Below are positions 34,260 through 45,450 of a DNA stretch of 64,000 bases, piece after piece. Numbering within the stretch: position 1 is the stretch's first letter; every line of letters begins with the position of its first letter. The position numbers were made by a program, and so were the translations under genes. Source of the DNA: Xylaria sp. FL1777 (taxonomy: Eukaryota; Ascomycota; Sordariomycetes; Xylariales; Xylariaceae); assembly GCA_022578965.1 (NCBI GenBank), contig MU400522.1, positions 124,001 through 188,000 of the forward strand, in the 5' to 3' direction. The notes below the pieces were generated by a model, which was given only the letters and a program-made list of their open reading frames with translations, had not been told where the DNA came from and searched no databases.

Positions 34260-36090
34260 ATCAAAAAACAAAATAAGCATTTGCTAAAAAAGCAATAAAT
34301 AGCTAAAAAAACTAAAGCCTTATATAAAGTTTAATATAATAACTAATAAAACTAATTTAAAGTTAAACTTATATATTAAAAAAAAAAGTATAATACTTTA
34401 ATTAACTTAAAAGTATAAGCTAACATAATTTTACTTAAAGTAGCAAAACAAAATAAAATTTCTTAAAAATATAAGCAAAAATTCTAAAAAATTAAAAGAT
34501 TTAATAGAAGTATTTCTAGCTATAATAATAGTTGCATACTTAAAAAAACTAAACTTTTTAATATATTTATATAAAAACACAAAAAACAAATTATATTAAA
34601 TATTGCTAATATATTTAATTATAACATTATTTTAGAAATATTATAGCTAAAGACTAGTAACTTTTTAATCTAATAAAAAGTAAAAACTATTAATTAAAAA
34701 AGTAAAAAATAAAGCAAAAAAATTAGAAAAATTGCAAAAGAAATTTTAAACGGAATACTAAAAGTATATTATAAATTTTATAAACTATTTAAAAAAAAAG
34801 AAAAAAAAAAACTTCTTAAATATAGCTTATAAAATTATTACATTTTTATTAAGAAAAAATGTTAACTAAAGCTTTATTAAGTATATTATATAAGCTTAAA
34901 CAAAATAAACGCTTTATAGAAATATATTTAGAAAAATCTAGCAAAAGAATTTCTAAAAAAATCTTAGTTATTTACTAAATATTTTATAGTGCTAGTACTT
35001 AAAATAAAAAACAAAAAACAACTAATTAATAAAAAAGAAAAACTAGTATAGCAAATAATAGTTAATTATTAACTATTAAACATAATTATTATTGCAAATA
35101 AATATTTTTTTACTTTATTAATAACTATAAAAAAAAATATTAGCTAAGCAAAATAGTTTATAACAGTTAATATCTTAAATAAATATTATGCTATTAAAAT
35201 AACTAAAAAAAAAAAATAAAAAACTGCTATATAAACAATATATAGATTATATAAGTATATAGTTATGCTATAAAAACTATAAAACATATTAGCTAGTTTT
35301 TAACACATAATAATAATGATTTTACGGAAGTTTTTAAATAAGTTTATGTTTATTTACTTAAATAATATCTTAATTTACTTTAGAACACTAAAAAAACATA
35401 AAAAATATGTAACTTAAGTATTAAAAACACTTAAATAAGCAGAATTACAACTTAACACAAAAAAGTATATATAGCATATATAGAAAATTAACTTTTTAGG
35501 ATTTATAATTACTTTAAAACAAATATAGATTTAATAGTTAAAAATTAACATAGTACAAAACTAAAAAATACTTAACTTAGTTATTGTTAGTATACTATAA
35601 CAAAAAACAAACTAAAGAACTAACTTTTAAGAAAGAAAACAAGGTTTATTTGTTATAACAAAAACAAAATGCAAACATTAATATTTTTTAAATTAAAACG
35701 AAATAACTAAGCAATAAATTAAAATTTAAAAAACTTGGCCTTTTTAAAATTAAAGAAGTTATTTTACTTACTAACTATAAACTGTTATTATTAAAAAATA
35801 TGTAAATTTATTTTATTTTTTATATTTTTTTATTAAAACTAGCACTTATTAAAACACTTATTAAAACATAATTAAAAATAAAAACAGATTAAAACATTTA
35901 TAAAGTTAAAAGTATACTAGATTTTCGTTAAAACAATAATAACCTAAAGTATTTTATTAAATAAAAAGAATACTTATATGTTAATAATACTTAAAAACTT
36001 AAAAAATACTTAAAAACTACTAAAGTAGTTATAAGTTAGTTTTACTGCTAATATTTTAACTGCTTAAAATTAAAAAAAAAAAGTTAACCT
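34260..36090 (+). pseudogene. pol: A2 pol with 1.64 kb deletion (protease, RT, then integrase tail and chromodomain)
   Basis: The protease C-terminal motif reads NIILEIL.L at 34623-34649. RT follows, with YLNN (from YLDD) at 35355-35366 inside FMFIYLNNILIYF, then HKKYVT and KINFLGFIIT (about 35400-35510), all in one frame. Shortly after the RT VQ(D)W-type block the sequence jumps, near 35583, to the integrase tail. The GPF equivalent is at 35737-35745 (LGLFKIKEV) and a chromodomain is at 35896-36040 (ILDFR, LKYFIK.KEYLYVNNT, matching the YLVKWKGY...TWEP pattern). The tail is in another frame from RT, as a deletion not divisible by three predicts. RNase H and the integrase catalytic core are absent. 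Confidence 0.9.
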
Positions 36091-36112
36091 TAAGGCAAAC
36101 GCTTAAAAAATC

Positions 36113-36502
36113 TTAATTAAACTTAAATAAAGTAGCTTGTGCTGCTTTAGCTTGCTTTTTTTGTTGTTTTTGCTTTTTTGCTAGCGCTTTTTGTTTTTTT
36201 TTAATACGCTTTATTTTGTTTAGTTTATTTAAGAACTAAAGCTTTTGCTAAACTATTTTAATACTTTTTGCTTTTAAAAAACGTTTTTGTATATAAAGCT
36301 AAGTTAACTTACTTAAAACAAAGTTAAAGCTATTTTAAGCTTGTTTTAATTTTTTTTAAACTAAAAATAGCTATTGTTTTGCTTGCTTTTTTTTTTTTTT
36401 AAAATAATAATGTTTAAAGATTATATTATTAATTAAGTTAATTAAAACTTTTAATCTGTTGTAAAAGCAACTAATGCATACATATTTAAAACAATAAAAC
36501 AT
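36113..36502 (-). pseudogene. A2 antisense frame: short Cys/Lys-rich protein
   Basis: 390-nt minus-strand frame, ATG at 36502 to TAA at 36113, convergent with the end of pol about 50 bp away. It is homologous to 635-1024 and 41577-41966. It ends with the clearest Lys/Gln/Ala-rich segment of the family (RIKKKQKALAKKQKQQ, then KQAKAAQATLFKFN). Here the Gln codons survive as CAA, which supports this frame over the other two. Confidence 0.55.
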
Positions 36503-36712
36503 ATTATTTGTTATTTTGTATGTTAATAATTAATTAAAGCAGCAAAAGCAAAGCATAACTTTGTAGCTAGTAAAATTAACAAAAAAAGCAAAAATAAGTT
36601 TTTGCTTTGTTTTAAATAAGCGGTTAGTTTTTTTAATACGCTTTAACATTATAACATATAAAAAAAAAGGAAAAAAAAAATACTTACGAAAAATTATTAA
36701 AACAACAATTTT

Positions 36713-36725
36713 AGAAAAAAAGAAA
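36713..36725 (+). promoter_or_regulatory. A2 polypurine tract
   Basis: AGAAAAAAAGAAA lies three bases before the TG of the 3' LTR, the expected place and composition for the plus-strand primer of an LTR retrotransposon. A second purine run (AAAAGGAAAA) lies about 50 bp upstream. Confidence 0.7.
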
Positions 36726-36728
36726 TAA

Positions 36729-37223
36729 TGTTACAAAATTAGCACAGAAGTAACTTTTAAAGCGGCTTAATGCTTTTATATATATTATGCACTTTTTTTT
36801 TTGCTAGCTAAAACTAAAATTACGTAACAATTTATTTAGCTTACTAAGCTTACAGTAATTTAAGGTTTACTAAGCTTATAATAATCTAAAGCTTACTAAG
36901 CTTATAGTAATTTAGTGCTTACTAAACTTGCAATAATTTAAGAAAAGTTATTACTTTTTTTACTTTTTCTTTGTTTATATAATTATACATTTTTTATATT
37001 TAATTACTTATTTAGTTTTAGTTCTTTAGCTATTAATTTTCTTATAACTACTAAGCATTAATACACTTATTATTTTTAATCTTTTAAAACTCCTATTAAT
37101 GCATAGTAGTAAAAGTACCCTAAAAACCTCCCTAACGAACTACCGTTAAAAATCCTATTGTTACCTGCAAATTAAAACCCCAAGGGCAAACCTGTTATAT
37201 TAATATATAACAGGTTTGTTATA
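36729..37223 (+). repeat. A2 3' LTR
   Basis: 495 bp with the four 26-bp U3 units at 36838-36941 and the U5 palindrome at 37191-37214. Its outer U5 edge (about 37120-37215) keeps runs such as CCTCCCTAACGAAC and ACCCCAAGGGC that are lost in the 5' LTR. Confidence 0.93.
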
Positions 37224-37228
37224 TATAT
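37224..37228. repeat. A2 target-site duplication, right (TATAT)
   Basis: Partner of 23417-23421. Confidence 0.7.
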
Positions 37229-40200
37229 ATATATAAAATATCCTTTTTATACTTATTTCATAGGAGTTTTTTCCCTTTTTTAAGCTTTAGTTTTATTAAA
37301 TACTTACTATAAAACTAAAAATATATTAACTATTATATTTAACCTTTAATGCTTTATACCTCCCGTAATAATTTATTATTATACTAGTTATTTAGCAGGT
37401 TTTATTAAGTTAAGCTTTTGCTTTTTTTTTTGTTTAGCATATTATTTATTAAAGCAAACAGTTATATAGTATTATTATATAGCTATTTTTAAAGGTTGTT
37501 AAATTTTACTTATGTTTTTAATTATTAATTATTGTTTTTATATATGTTTTTAGGTTTTTTTTAAAAGTTAGTTTTAATATATTAAAAAAGTAGTAATAAT
37601 TATAATATTTTTAGCTTTTAAGCTAAAGCTTAAAATATAACTATTTTTAGTTTTTTTTTGTTATTATTATTACTTTTTGTTTTTTTTTATTTTTATTGTT
37701 TTTTTATAAAATTTTTATAAATGTAGCACTATTTGCTTTTAAGTTAAAAAAGTAAGCATATTTTATTAAAGTAATTAGTTATTTAATAAAAGCTTTAAAA
37801 CGCTTTAAAATGTTTTAATAATTAAAAAAAATATTTAAGCTTATTATATATTTTTATAAGTTTTAAGTTATAAAGTAGCATTAGTTAGCTAGCTTTTAGC
37901 TATTTAGATTTATTTTTTTTAAGTTTTAGTTTAAGTAACTTTAGCTATTTGTTTTATAATATTATTATAAGCTTGCAATTTATTAAATATATTAATTTTT
38001 TGTTTATTATTTTTTTTAAGTAAAACATATATATATAATAAACTTTAGCTTTTTTATAGTTAAATTTTTTATAATACTACTTATAGTTTTTATAAGCTAA
38101 TATAACACTTAAATATTATTTTAAAATCTTTTTAAGAAAAAATAATGTTTTTAAGTATTTATTTAGTTAATATTTATATTTTATGTTTTTAAGCTATTTT
38201 AATATGCTAGCATTTAAGTTTTTTGTTTAGTTTTTGGTTATTTTTTTAATTTGTTGTTTTAGCGTTTTTTTAAGTTTAGCTATTATTAAAGTAGCTTTAA
38301 GGTTATAAAGTTTGTTTTTTAACTTTAGTTTTGCTAATATATTTATTTATTTATTATTATTAATGTTATAGTGCTTTAAGCTTTAGTGTATTTTAATGTT
38401 ATATTGTTTTATTAGTTTATATATTTTTATAAAAACTTATTATAATGTTATTAAAGCGTTTTTTTAAGCATATTAAATTACTGCTATATTATTTATATAA
38501 AAAGTTATAATAATATTAATTAAATATTTTTATATAGCTTTTTAAAGCTTTTTTAAAACTTTTAGTGCTTTTATATTAAATATTATATTATATAAATTTA
38601 GTTCTTTTTTTTTTTTTATAATAAGTGTTTGCTTTTTATAAATAACATATTTATAGCTTATGTTATTATATATTTTTAAACTATTTAAAAAAATAGTAAC
38701 GTTAAATTTTAATTAGTTTGCAAATTATTGCTTAAACGTTTTTACTGCTGTTTTTTTATTAATGCTATTTATAAAGTTAGCTTTTAATTTTATAAAAAAC
38801 TTTAGTAAGTATAATATTAGCTTTTAAATATTTAGTAACATTTATACTATAATTTATAAATTAATATAAGCTTTTTATTTTTGTTTAGCTAATTTGTTTT
38901 TTTGTATTGTTTTAAGCATTAATTATAGTGTTAATAAATATATATTATATACTGTTTTTATTTTTAAAGCAAATTAGTTTTTAGCTTATTTAAGCGCTAT
39001 TTTTGCAGTTAAAATTCTGCTTATAAAAAATAAGCTGTTTTTAAAAAACGTTTTTTATATTAGTAATACTTTACGAGCTATTTTTAAAAGTGCTTACTAA
39101 ATTATATATATATATTTTTTAAGCTTTATGTTTATTAAGCGTTTATAATTATTTATAGTTTTACTTGCATGTTTTTTTTGTTTTTTATATTATGCTTTAT
39201 ATTTATATAAAAGTAATAGTATTAAAATTATATTAACTATTTTTTGGAAACTTATTATTAAAGAGCTTTTAATTATAGCTAAAATAGCTTTAATATGGTT
39301 TGTTATTTTGTTTTTTTTAATTGTTTTTTTTTTTTATATGCTTTTAAAACTTTAACTTTTTATTTAAATAAATGCTTAGCTAGCATAATACTAAAGTTCT
39401 TTTAAGTTTTTTAAGGTTTACTAAAAAAATAAGTATTATTTTTATGCTATTTTAAAGTTTAATAATTAGGTTTATGTTAGTTTATTTTTTTATAAAATAA
39501 ATAACTTTTATTTTATTAAGTATAAAAGTAATTTTGTTTTTTTATTTATATTTTATAATTTTATTAATTTGTTTTTTAGCTTTATGTATGCTTTTTTTTA
39601 AAGTTTTTTTTAAAGCTAGCATGCTTAAATTATTAGCATATTTTTATTAGCTAAAGTTGCTTTTTATTAGTTTATATAAGTATAGCATATAATATATTAA
39701 TAATACTAGAAATTTTTATAATATGCTATATATAATTTTTTTAAAGTTTATTGCTACGTTTTTTAAATATATAGTAATTTTTTGTTTTATTAAAAAGCTT
39801 TTTATAAAGTTAATAATTATTACTAGTTAGCTTTACTTTATTATTTTGTTTATAAGTTTATTTTTTAGCAGTGCATTAAATGCTTTTTATATATTTAATA
39901 TAACTAGTATAGTTATTATTTTATTAGCTAATATAAGCTTTATGTTATATATAAAGCTTATTATTAAATTTATTGCAAACTTTTTAAGTATTATATTTAT
40001 ATATTATAAGCTTATTAAGCTAGCTATTTGTGTTATTTATATTATTTTTTTTGCTATAAGTTTTTTTAAGCTTTTTTTAATATAAAACAGCAGTATAATA
40101 AGTTTTTAAGATTTATAAAAAGCAAAGTTTGTTTTGCTTACTTTAAATAGCATAACTACGTTTGCGTTTTTTTAAACTTTTAAAAAAACGCTTTATTTAA

Positions 40201-40855
40201 AACATTTTTTTAATAGTATTTAGTAATATTTGCTAATAATAAGCTATATAATAATAAAATACTTTATTATTATTATGTTTTTTTTTAGTAAAGTTAACTT
40301 TATTTTTATAGCATATTTATATGTTTTTTTTATAGTTATTTTAATATTTTATAAAAGTTTAAGCTAAAGTTATATATTTATTTTTAAAAGTTTTACTTTT
40401 AATAAGTTGTTTTTTGTAGTAAACCTAATAAAAATGCTTTTAGTAAAATATTTTACTTTTTTTTTTGCTTTTATTATAACTTTTTTTTTAATAAAAAATA
40501 ATGCTTTTATAGTGCTTTTTTGTTTATATTAATTAATAACTTTTATAAGTTTTTTATTGCTTTTTATATTCTTTATTTTTTTTTTTAGTATTTTTTTTTA
40601 GCTTTTTTTATTACTATAAAAAACTAGCGTTAAATAACTTTTATGTTTTTTATATTAAATAACTTTTAAAAGTTTTTTTATGTTTATATATATTTAATTA
40701 TTTATTAAAGCGCTAATTTGCTATGTTTACGTTTTTTTATTTCTATAGTTTAAATGCATTTTAATATTAATATTATTAGTGCTTTAGCTGCTATTTTTAC
40801 TTTTTTTTATATTATAGCTTTTTTAATGTTTAATAATGTTTTTGTTTTAACTTTT
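37229..40855 (-). pseudogene. LINE ORF2, reverse transcriptase and downstream part
   Basis: In one minus-strand frame, from about 40210 downwards: NANVVMLFKVSKTNFAFYKS (the AxVVxLPKxGK..xxSYRPI block), then ITILVILNI.KAFNALLKNKL (the LDxxxAFD block, 39840-39890), KSFLIKQKITIYLKNV, an IPQGSPxSPxLY-like stretch, and the catalytic YADD read as YANN at 39629-39640. These blocks and their order match Tad1-clade fungal LINEs. The 2.4 kb below 39629 should hold the RT thumb, RNase H and a zinc-finger tail, but I could not read those. An open frame at 39846-40085 plus is an antisense shadow of this RT. Confidence 0.8.
40851..40855. repeat. D target-site duplication, left (CTTTT)
   Basis: CTTTT is repeated at 48553-48557, directly outside both D LTRs. 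Confidence 0.9.
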
Positions 40856-41349
40856 TGTAATGGACCTGTTATACATTAATATAACAGGTTTGCTTTTGGA
40901 GTTTTGATTTGCAGGTAATAATAAGATCTTTAACGGTGGTTTATTAGGGAGGTTTTCGGGGTACTTTTACTACTATGCATTAATAAAAGTCTTAAGGGAT
41001 TAAAAGTAATAAATATATTAATGCTTAGCAGTTATAAGAAATTAATAGCTAAAAAACTAAAACTAAGTAAATAACTAAATATAAAAAGTGCGTAATTATA
41101 TAAACAAAGAAAAAGTAAAAAAAGTAGTAATTTTTTTTAAATTATTATAAGTTTAATAAGCATTAAATTATTGTAAGCTTAGTAAACTTTAGATTATTAT
41201 AAGCTTAGTAAGCTTTAAATTACTATAAGTTTAATAAGCTAAATAAGTTATTATATAACTTTAGCTTTAGCTAGCAAAAAAAAAGGTATAAAGTATGTAT
41301 AAAAATATTAAGCTGCTTTAAAAACTACTTTTGTACTAATTTCATAATA
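40856..41349 (-). repeat. D 3' LTR
   Basis: 494 bp. The outer U5 edge keeps TGTAATGGACCTG, TTTGGAG and GGTTTTCGGGG. The inner U3 end reads TTTCATAATA. Confidence 0.93.
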
Positions 41350-41576
41350 TTATTTTCTTTTTTTTAGAATTGTTGTTTTAATAATTTTTTTATAAGTATT
41401 TTTTTTTTTTTTCTTTCTTATATGTTATAATATTAAAGCGCATTAAAAAAATTAACTGCTTATTTAAAACAAAGCAAAAACTTATTTTTGCTTTTTTTAT
41501 TAATTTTACTAGTTATAAAGTTATGCTTTGCTTTTGCTGCTTTAATTAATTATTAATATGCAAAATAACAAATAAT

Positions 41577-41966
41577 ATATTTTATTATTTTAAATATGTA
41601 TACGCTAGTTATTTTTGTAATAGATTAAAAGTTTTAATTAATTTAATTAATAATATAGTTTTTAAACATTGTTGTTTTAAAAAAGAAAAAAAGCAAGCAA
41701 AACAATAGCTATTTTTAATTTAAAAAAAATTAAAACAAGCTTAAAATAGCTTTAATTTTGTTTTAAGCAAATTAGCTTAGCTTTATACATAAAAACGTTT
41801 TTTAAAAGCAAAAAGTATTAAAATAGTTTAGCAAAAGCTTTAGTTCTTAAATAAATTAAACAAAATAAAGCACATTAAAAAAAAACAAAAAGCGCTAATA
41901 AAAAAGCAAAAACAATAAGAAAAGCAGGCTAAAGTAGCACAAGCTGCTTTATTTAAGTTTAATTAA
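41577..41966 (+). pseudogene. D antisense frame: short Cys/Lys-rich protein
   Basis: Same 390-nt frame as 635-1024. Its ATG has become ATA and the first Cys codons have become Tyr (TGC/TGT to TAT), both G-to-A changes. A later KHCCFKKEKKQAKQ stretch keeps two Cys. It ends AALFKFN then TAA. That three copies have the same length supports it having once been a gene. Confidence 0.5.
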
Positions 41967-41969
41967 AAT

Positions 41970-44900
41970 TTCTTAAGCGCTTTTTTTAAAGTTAACCTTT
42001 TTTTTTTAGTTTTAAGCAGTTAAAATATTAATAATAAAACTAACTTATAACTACTTTAGCAGTTTTTAAATATTTTTTAAGTTTTTAAATATTATTAGCA
42101 TATAAGTATTCTTTTTATTTAATAAAATACTTTAAGTTATTATTATTTTAATAAAAATTTAGTATATTTTTAATTTTATAAACGTTTTAATTTGTTTTTA
42201 TTTTTAGTTATGTTTTAATAAGTATTTTAATAAGTGCTAGTTTTAGTAAAAAAATGTAAAAAATAAAGTAAATTTGCATATTCTTTAGTAATAACAGTTT
42301 ATAGTTAGTAAATAAAATAATTTCTTTAATTTTAAAAGGGCTAAATTTTTTAAATTTTAATTTATTGCTTAGTTGTTTTGTTTTAATTTAAAAAATATTA
42401 ATGTTTGTATTTTGTTTTTATTATAGCAAATAAACTTTGTTTTTTTTTTTAAAAATTAGTTCTTTAGTTTGTTTTTTATTATAGTATATTAATATTTATT
42501 ATTATAAAAATTAAAAGCATAATTGCAGTTTAGCTTATAGCGTTTTAATTTTTGTTGCAATAATTTTTGCTTAAAGTATTATAGTTAAAATAGCAAGTGC
42601 TTTTATTAATGTTTTTTTTTATTTTTTAATAATTGCTTGCTATTTATAAACAGCTTTATACGAAAATATGTTTATATTTTTATTTATTAATATATTATAT
42701 AAAATCTATGCTATTAGTAATAGTTTTACTTAATTATTTTATTAATAGTTAATATAATTCTATAAATATTGTTTTAGTATTTAGTTTAGTTTTTTTGTTT
42801 GTTTATTTATTTATAAATAGTAAGCAGTTAAAAACTTTAATTTAATACTAATAAGTTTAAAAAAACTAGTTTTAAACTTAAAAGTAAACAATTTATTTTA
42901 GTTTAAAATAATTCTTTTTAGTAGCTTATGTTTATTTAAATATTAGCATATAAAGGCATATATAAGTTATTTAGCTGTTATATTTCTTTTAAACAATAAA
43001 AAGTAAGCATACTTAGTAAGTTTATTAACAATAACTTATATTTTATTATATTATACTTTTATAACTAAATCGGTTAATAAAAATAGTACTATAATAAAAT
43101 TTTAAGCAATAATATGCTATATTTGTTTAAGTATTTATATAAGTTATAGTAGTTTATAAAGCTTATATTAAGCTACTTTAGCTTTATTATAAATATTACA
43201 CTTTTTTATAATAAATTTAACTATGTTTTATAATCTTAAAAAATTATACTTTTTTTATAATTGTTTAACTATTTTTGTTGCTTTTTAGTATTTATATAAT
43301 AAGTATTTATAAAATTTTTTAATAAACTTATTTTATAAAAATTTCAGTAAATAAACCTTATGTTTATATATTAACTTATTATTTTTTAATTTTTTGTATT
43401 TTTATAGTTATGCTAACTTTTTTAAGTTATAAGCTTATTATAGCTGTATATTTGTAAAGTTCTTAAGTATAACTTTGATTTTTAAGCTTTTATTTTTTTA
43501 AAAATATAGTACTTAAATGTTTTTTTTTAAAACTTTAAATTTTTTTTAACTTTATTAACTAAGTATATTTGCTTAAATGTTTTTTTTTTTTTAATATAAC
43601 ATATTTTAAAGTTAAACTTAGAAAAAAAAACTATTTAATTTTTATATTGTTTAGTAATCTTTTGTATAGTTATAAATTTTGTTAGGTTTTAATAATTTAA
43701 ATAAATTTTAATTAGCTTTATAGTTTTTATAAAAAACAGTTTTTATTTTTTAAGTGCTATAATAATTGCAAGTAGTTTTTTATTATATATAAAATATTAT
43801 AATGCTACGTTTTATAGTGCTTTAAAGTAATAAGCTATTAAGTGCTATTTTTTGTTGTTTTTTAGTTGTTTTAAAACTTCTGTAATTATATTATTTAAAG
43901 CATTTATTTTTAGCTTTTTTTTTTTTTGTAAATTAGGTAATTTAACTATAAAATTAAAAATAACTTTTAGTTTTAGTTTTTTAAAAGCTTTTTAAGCTTC
44001 TTTTAAAATTAAAAAGGATTTTTTTTTATATTTTTTTTTTATATACTTTATAAAATAAAATGCTATTTTTTTAAAGTCTTAAATTAATATTTAAACATAG
44101 TTTAAAAATTTTAATGCTTGTTATATATTTATAATAATAACTAAGTTAGATATTTTTTAGTTTTATATTATATTAATTTTTAATTGTTAAATCTATATTT
44201 GTTTTAAAGTAATTATAAATTTTAAAAAGTTAATCTTTTGTATATATTATATATATTTTTTTGTATTAAATTGTAATTTTGCTTGTTTAAGTGTTTTTAA
44301 TACTTAAGTTATATGTTTTTTATGTTTTTTTAGTATTTTAAAGTAAATTAAAATATTATTTAAATAAATAAACATAAACTTGTTTAAAAACTTCTATAAA
44401 ATTATTATTATTATATATTAAAAGCTAGCTAGTATATTTTATAGTTTTTATAGCATAACTATATACTTATATAGTTTATATACTGTTTATATAGCAGTTT
44501 TTTATTTTTTTTTTTTAGCTATTTTAATAGCATAATATTTATTTAAAATATTAATTGCTATAAACTATTTTGCTTAGCTAATATTTTCTTTTATAATTAT
44601 TAATAAAATAAAGGAGTATTTATTTGCAATAATAATTACATTTAATAGTTAATAATTAACTACTATTTATTATATTGGTTTTTTTTTTTTATTAATTAGT
44701 TGTTTTTTATTTTTTATTTTAAGTACTAGCACTATAAAATATTTAGCAAATAACTAAAATTCTTTTAGAAATTTTTTTGCTAAGTTTTTTTAAATATATT
44801 TCTATAAAGCGTTTGTTTTATTTAAGCTTATATAGTATACTTAATAAAGCTTTAGTTAACATTTTTCTTTAATAAAAATATAATAATTTTATAAGCTATG

Positions 44901-45450
44901 TTTAAGAAGTTTTCTTTTTTTTTTTTTTTGAATAGTTTATAAAATTTGTAATATACTTTTAGTATTTTGTTTAAGATTTTTTTTGCGATTTTTTTAATTT
45001 TCTTATTTTGTTTTTTATTTTTTTAATTAATAGTTTTTGCTTTTTATTAAATTAAAGAGTTGCTAGTTTTTAGCTATAATATTTCTAAAATAATGTTATA
45101 ATTAAATATATTAGCAATATTTAATATAATTTATTTTTTGTATTTTTATATAAATATATTAAAAGGTTTAGTTTTTTTAAGTATGCAACTATTATTATAG
45201 CTAAAAGTACTTTTATTAAATCTTTTAATTTTTTAGGATCTTTGCTTATATTTTTAAAAAATTTTATTTTGTTTTATTACTTTAAATAAAATTATGTTAG
45301 CTTATGCTTTTAAATTAATTAAAGTATTATATTTTTTTTTTAATATATAAGTTTAACTTTAAATTAGTTTTATTAATTATTACATTAAACTTTATATAAA
45401 GCCTTAGTTTTTTTAGTTATTTGCTGCTTTTTTAGTAAGTACTTATTTTG
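41970..45450 (-). pseudogene. pol: D pol: protease, RT, RNase H, integrase, chromodomain
   Basis: Protease motif 45071-45097. RT YLNN (from YLDD) 44355-44366. Integrase zinc-finger Cys pair position 43189-43200, with the Cys codons themselves mutated. Chromodomain about 42050-42185. Homologous throughout to A1 and C, and broken by RIP stops and two single-base losses. Confidence 0.88.

Larger units (their letters stand above)
23422..37223 (+). mobile_element. Ty3/gypsy chromovirus copy A2, interrupted by C, internally deleted
   Basis: Plus-strand element with 495-bp LTRs at 23422-23916 and 36729-37223 and TATAT duplications. Element C plus its 5-bp duplication interrupts gag at 25001-32747. 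Without C it is 6,060 bp, against 7,697 bp for D. The missing 1.64 kb covers the end of RT, RNase H and most of integrase, with the junction near 35583. Because A2 is on the plus strand, it is the easiest copy in which to read the pol motifs. Confidence 0.92.

Noticed and set aside
37220..37235. (TA)n run as a functional origin or microsatellite locus
   Set aside because: Such runs are expected at this base composition, and it coincides with the A2 insertion point and possible LINE tail. No origin features are seen.
39846..40085. 79-codon hydrophobic open frame on the plus strand
   Set aside because: Antisense shadow of the LINE reverse transcriptase, whose KAFNALL block lies at the same bases.
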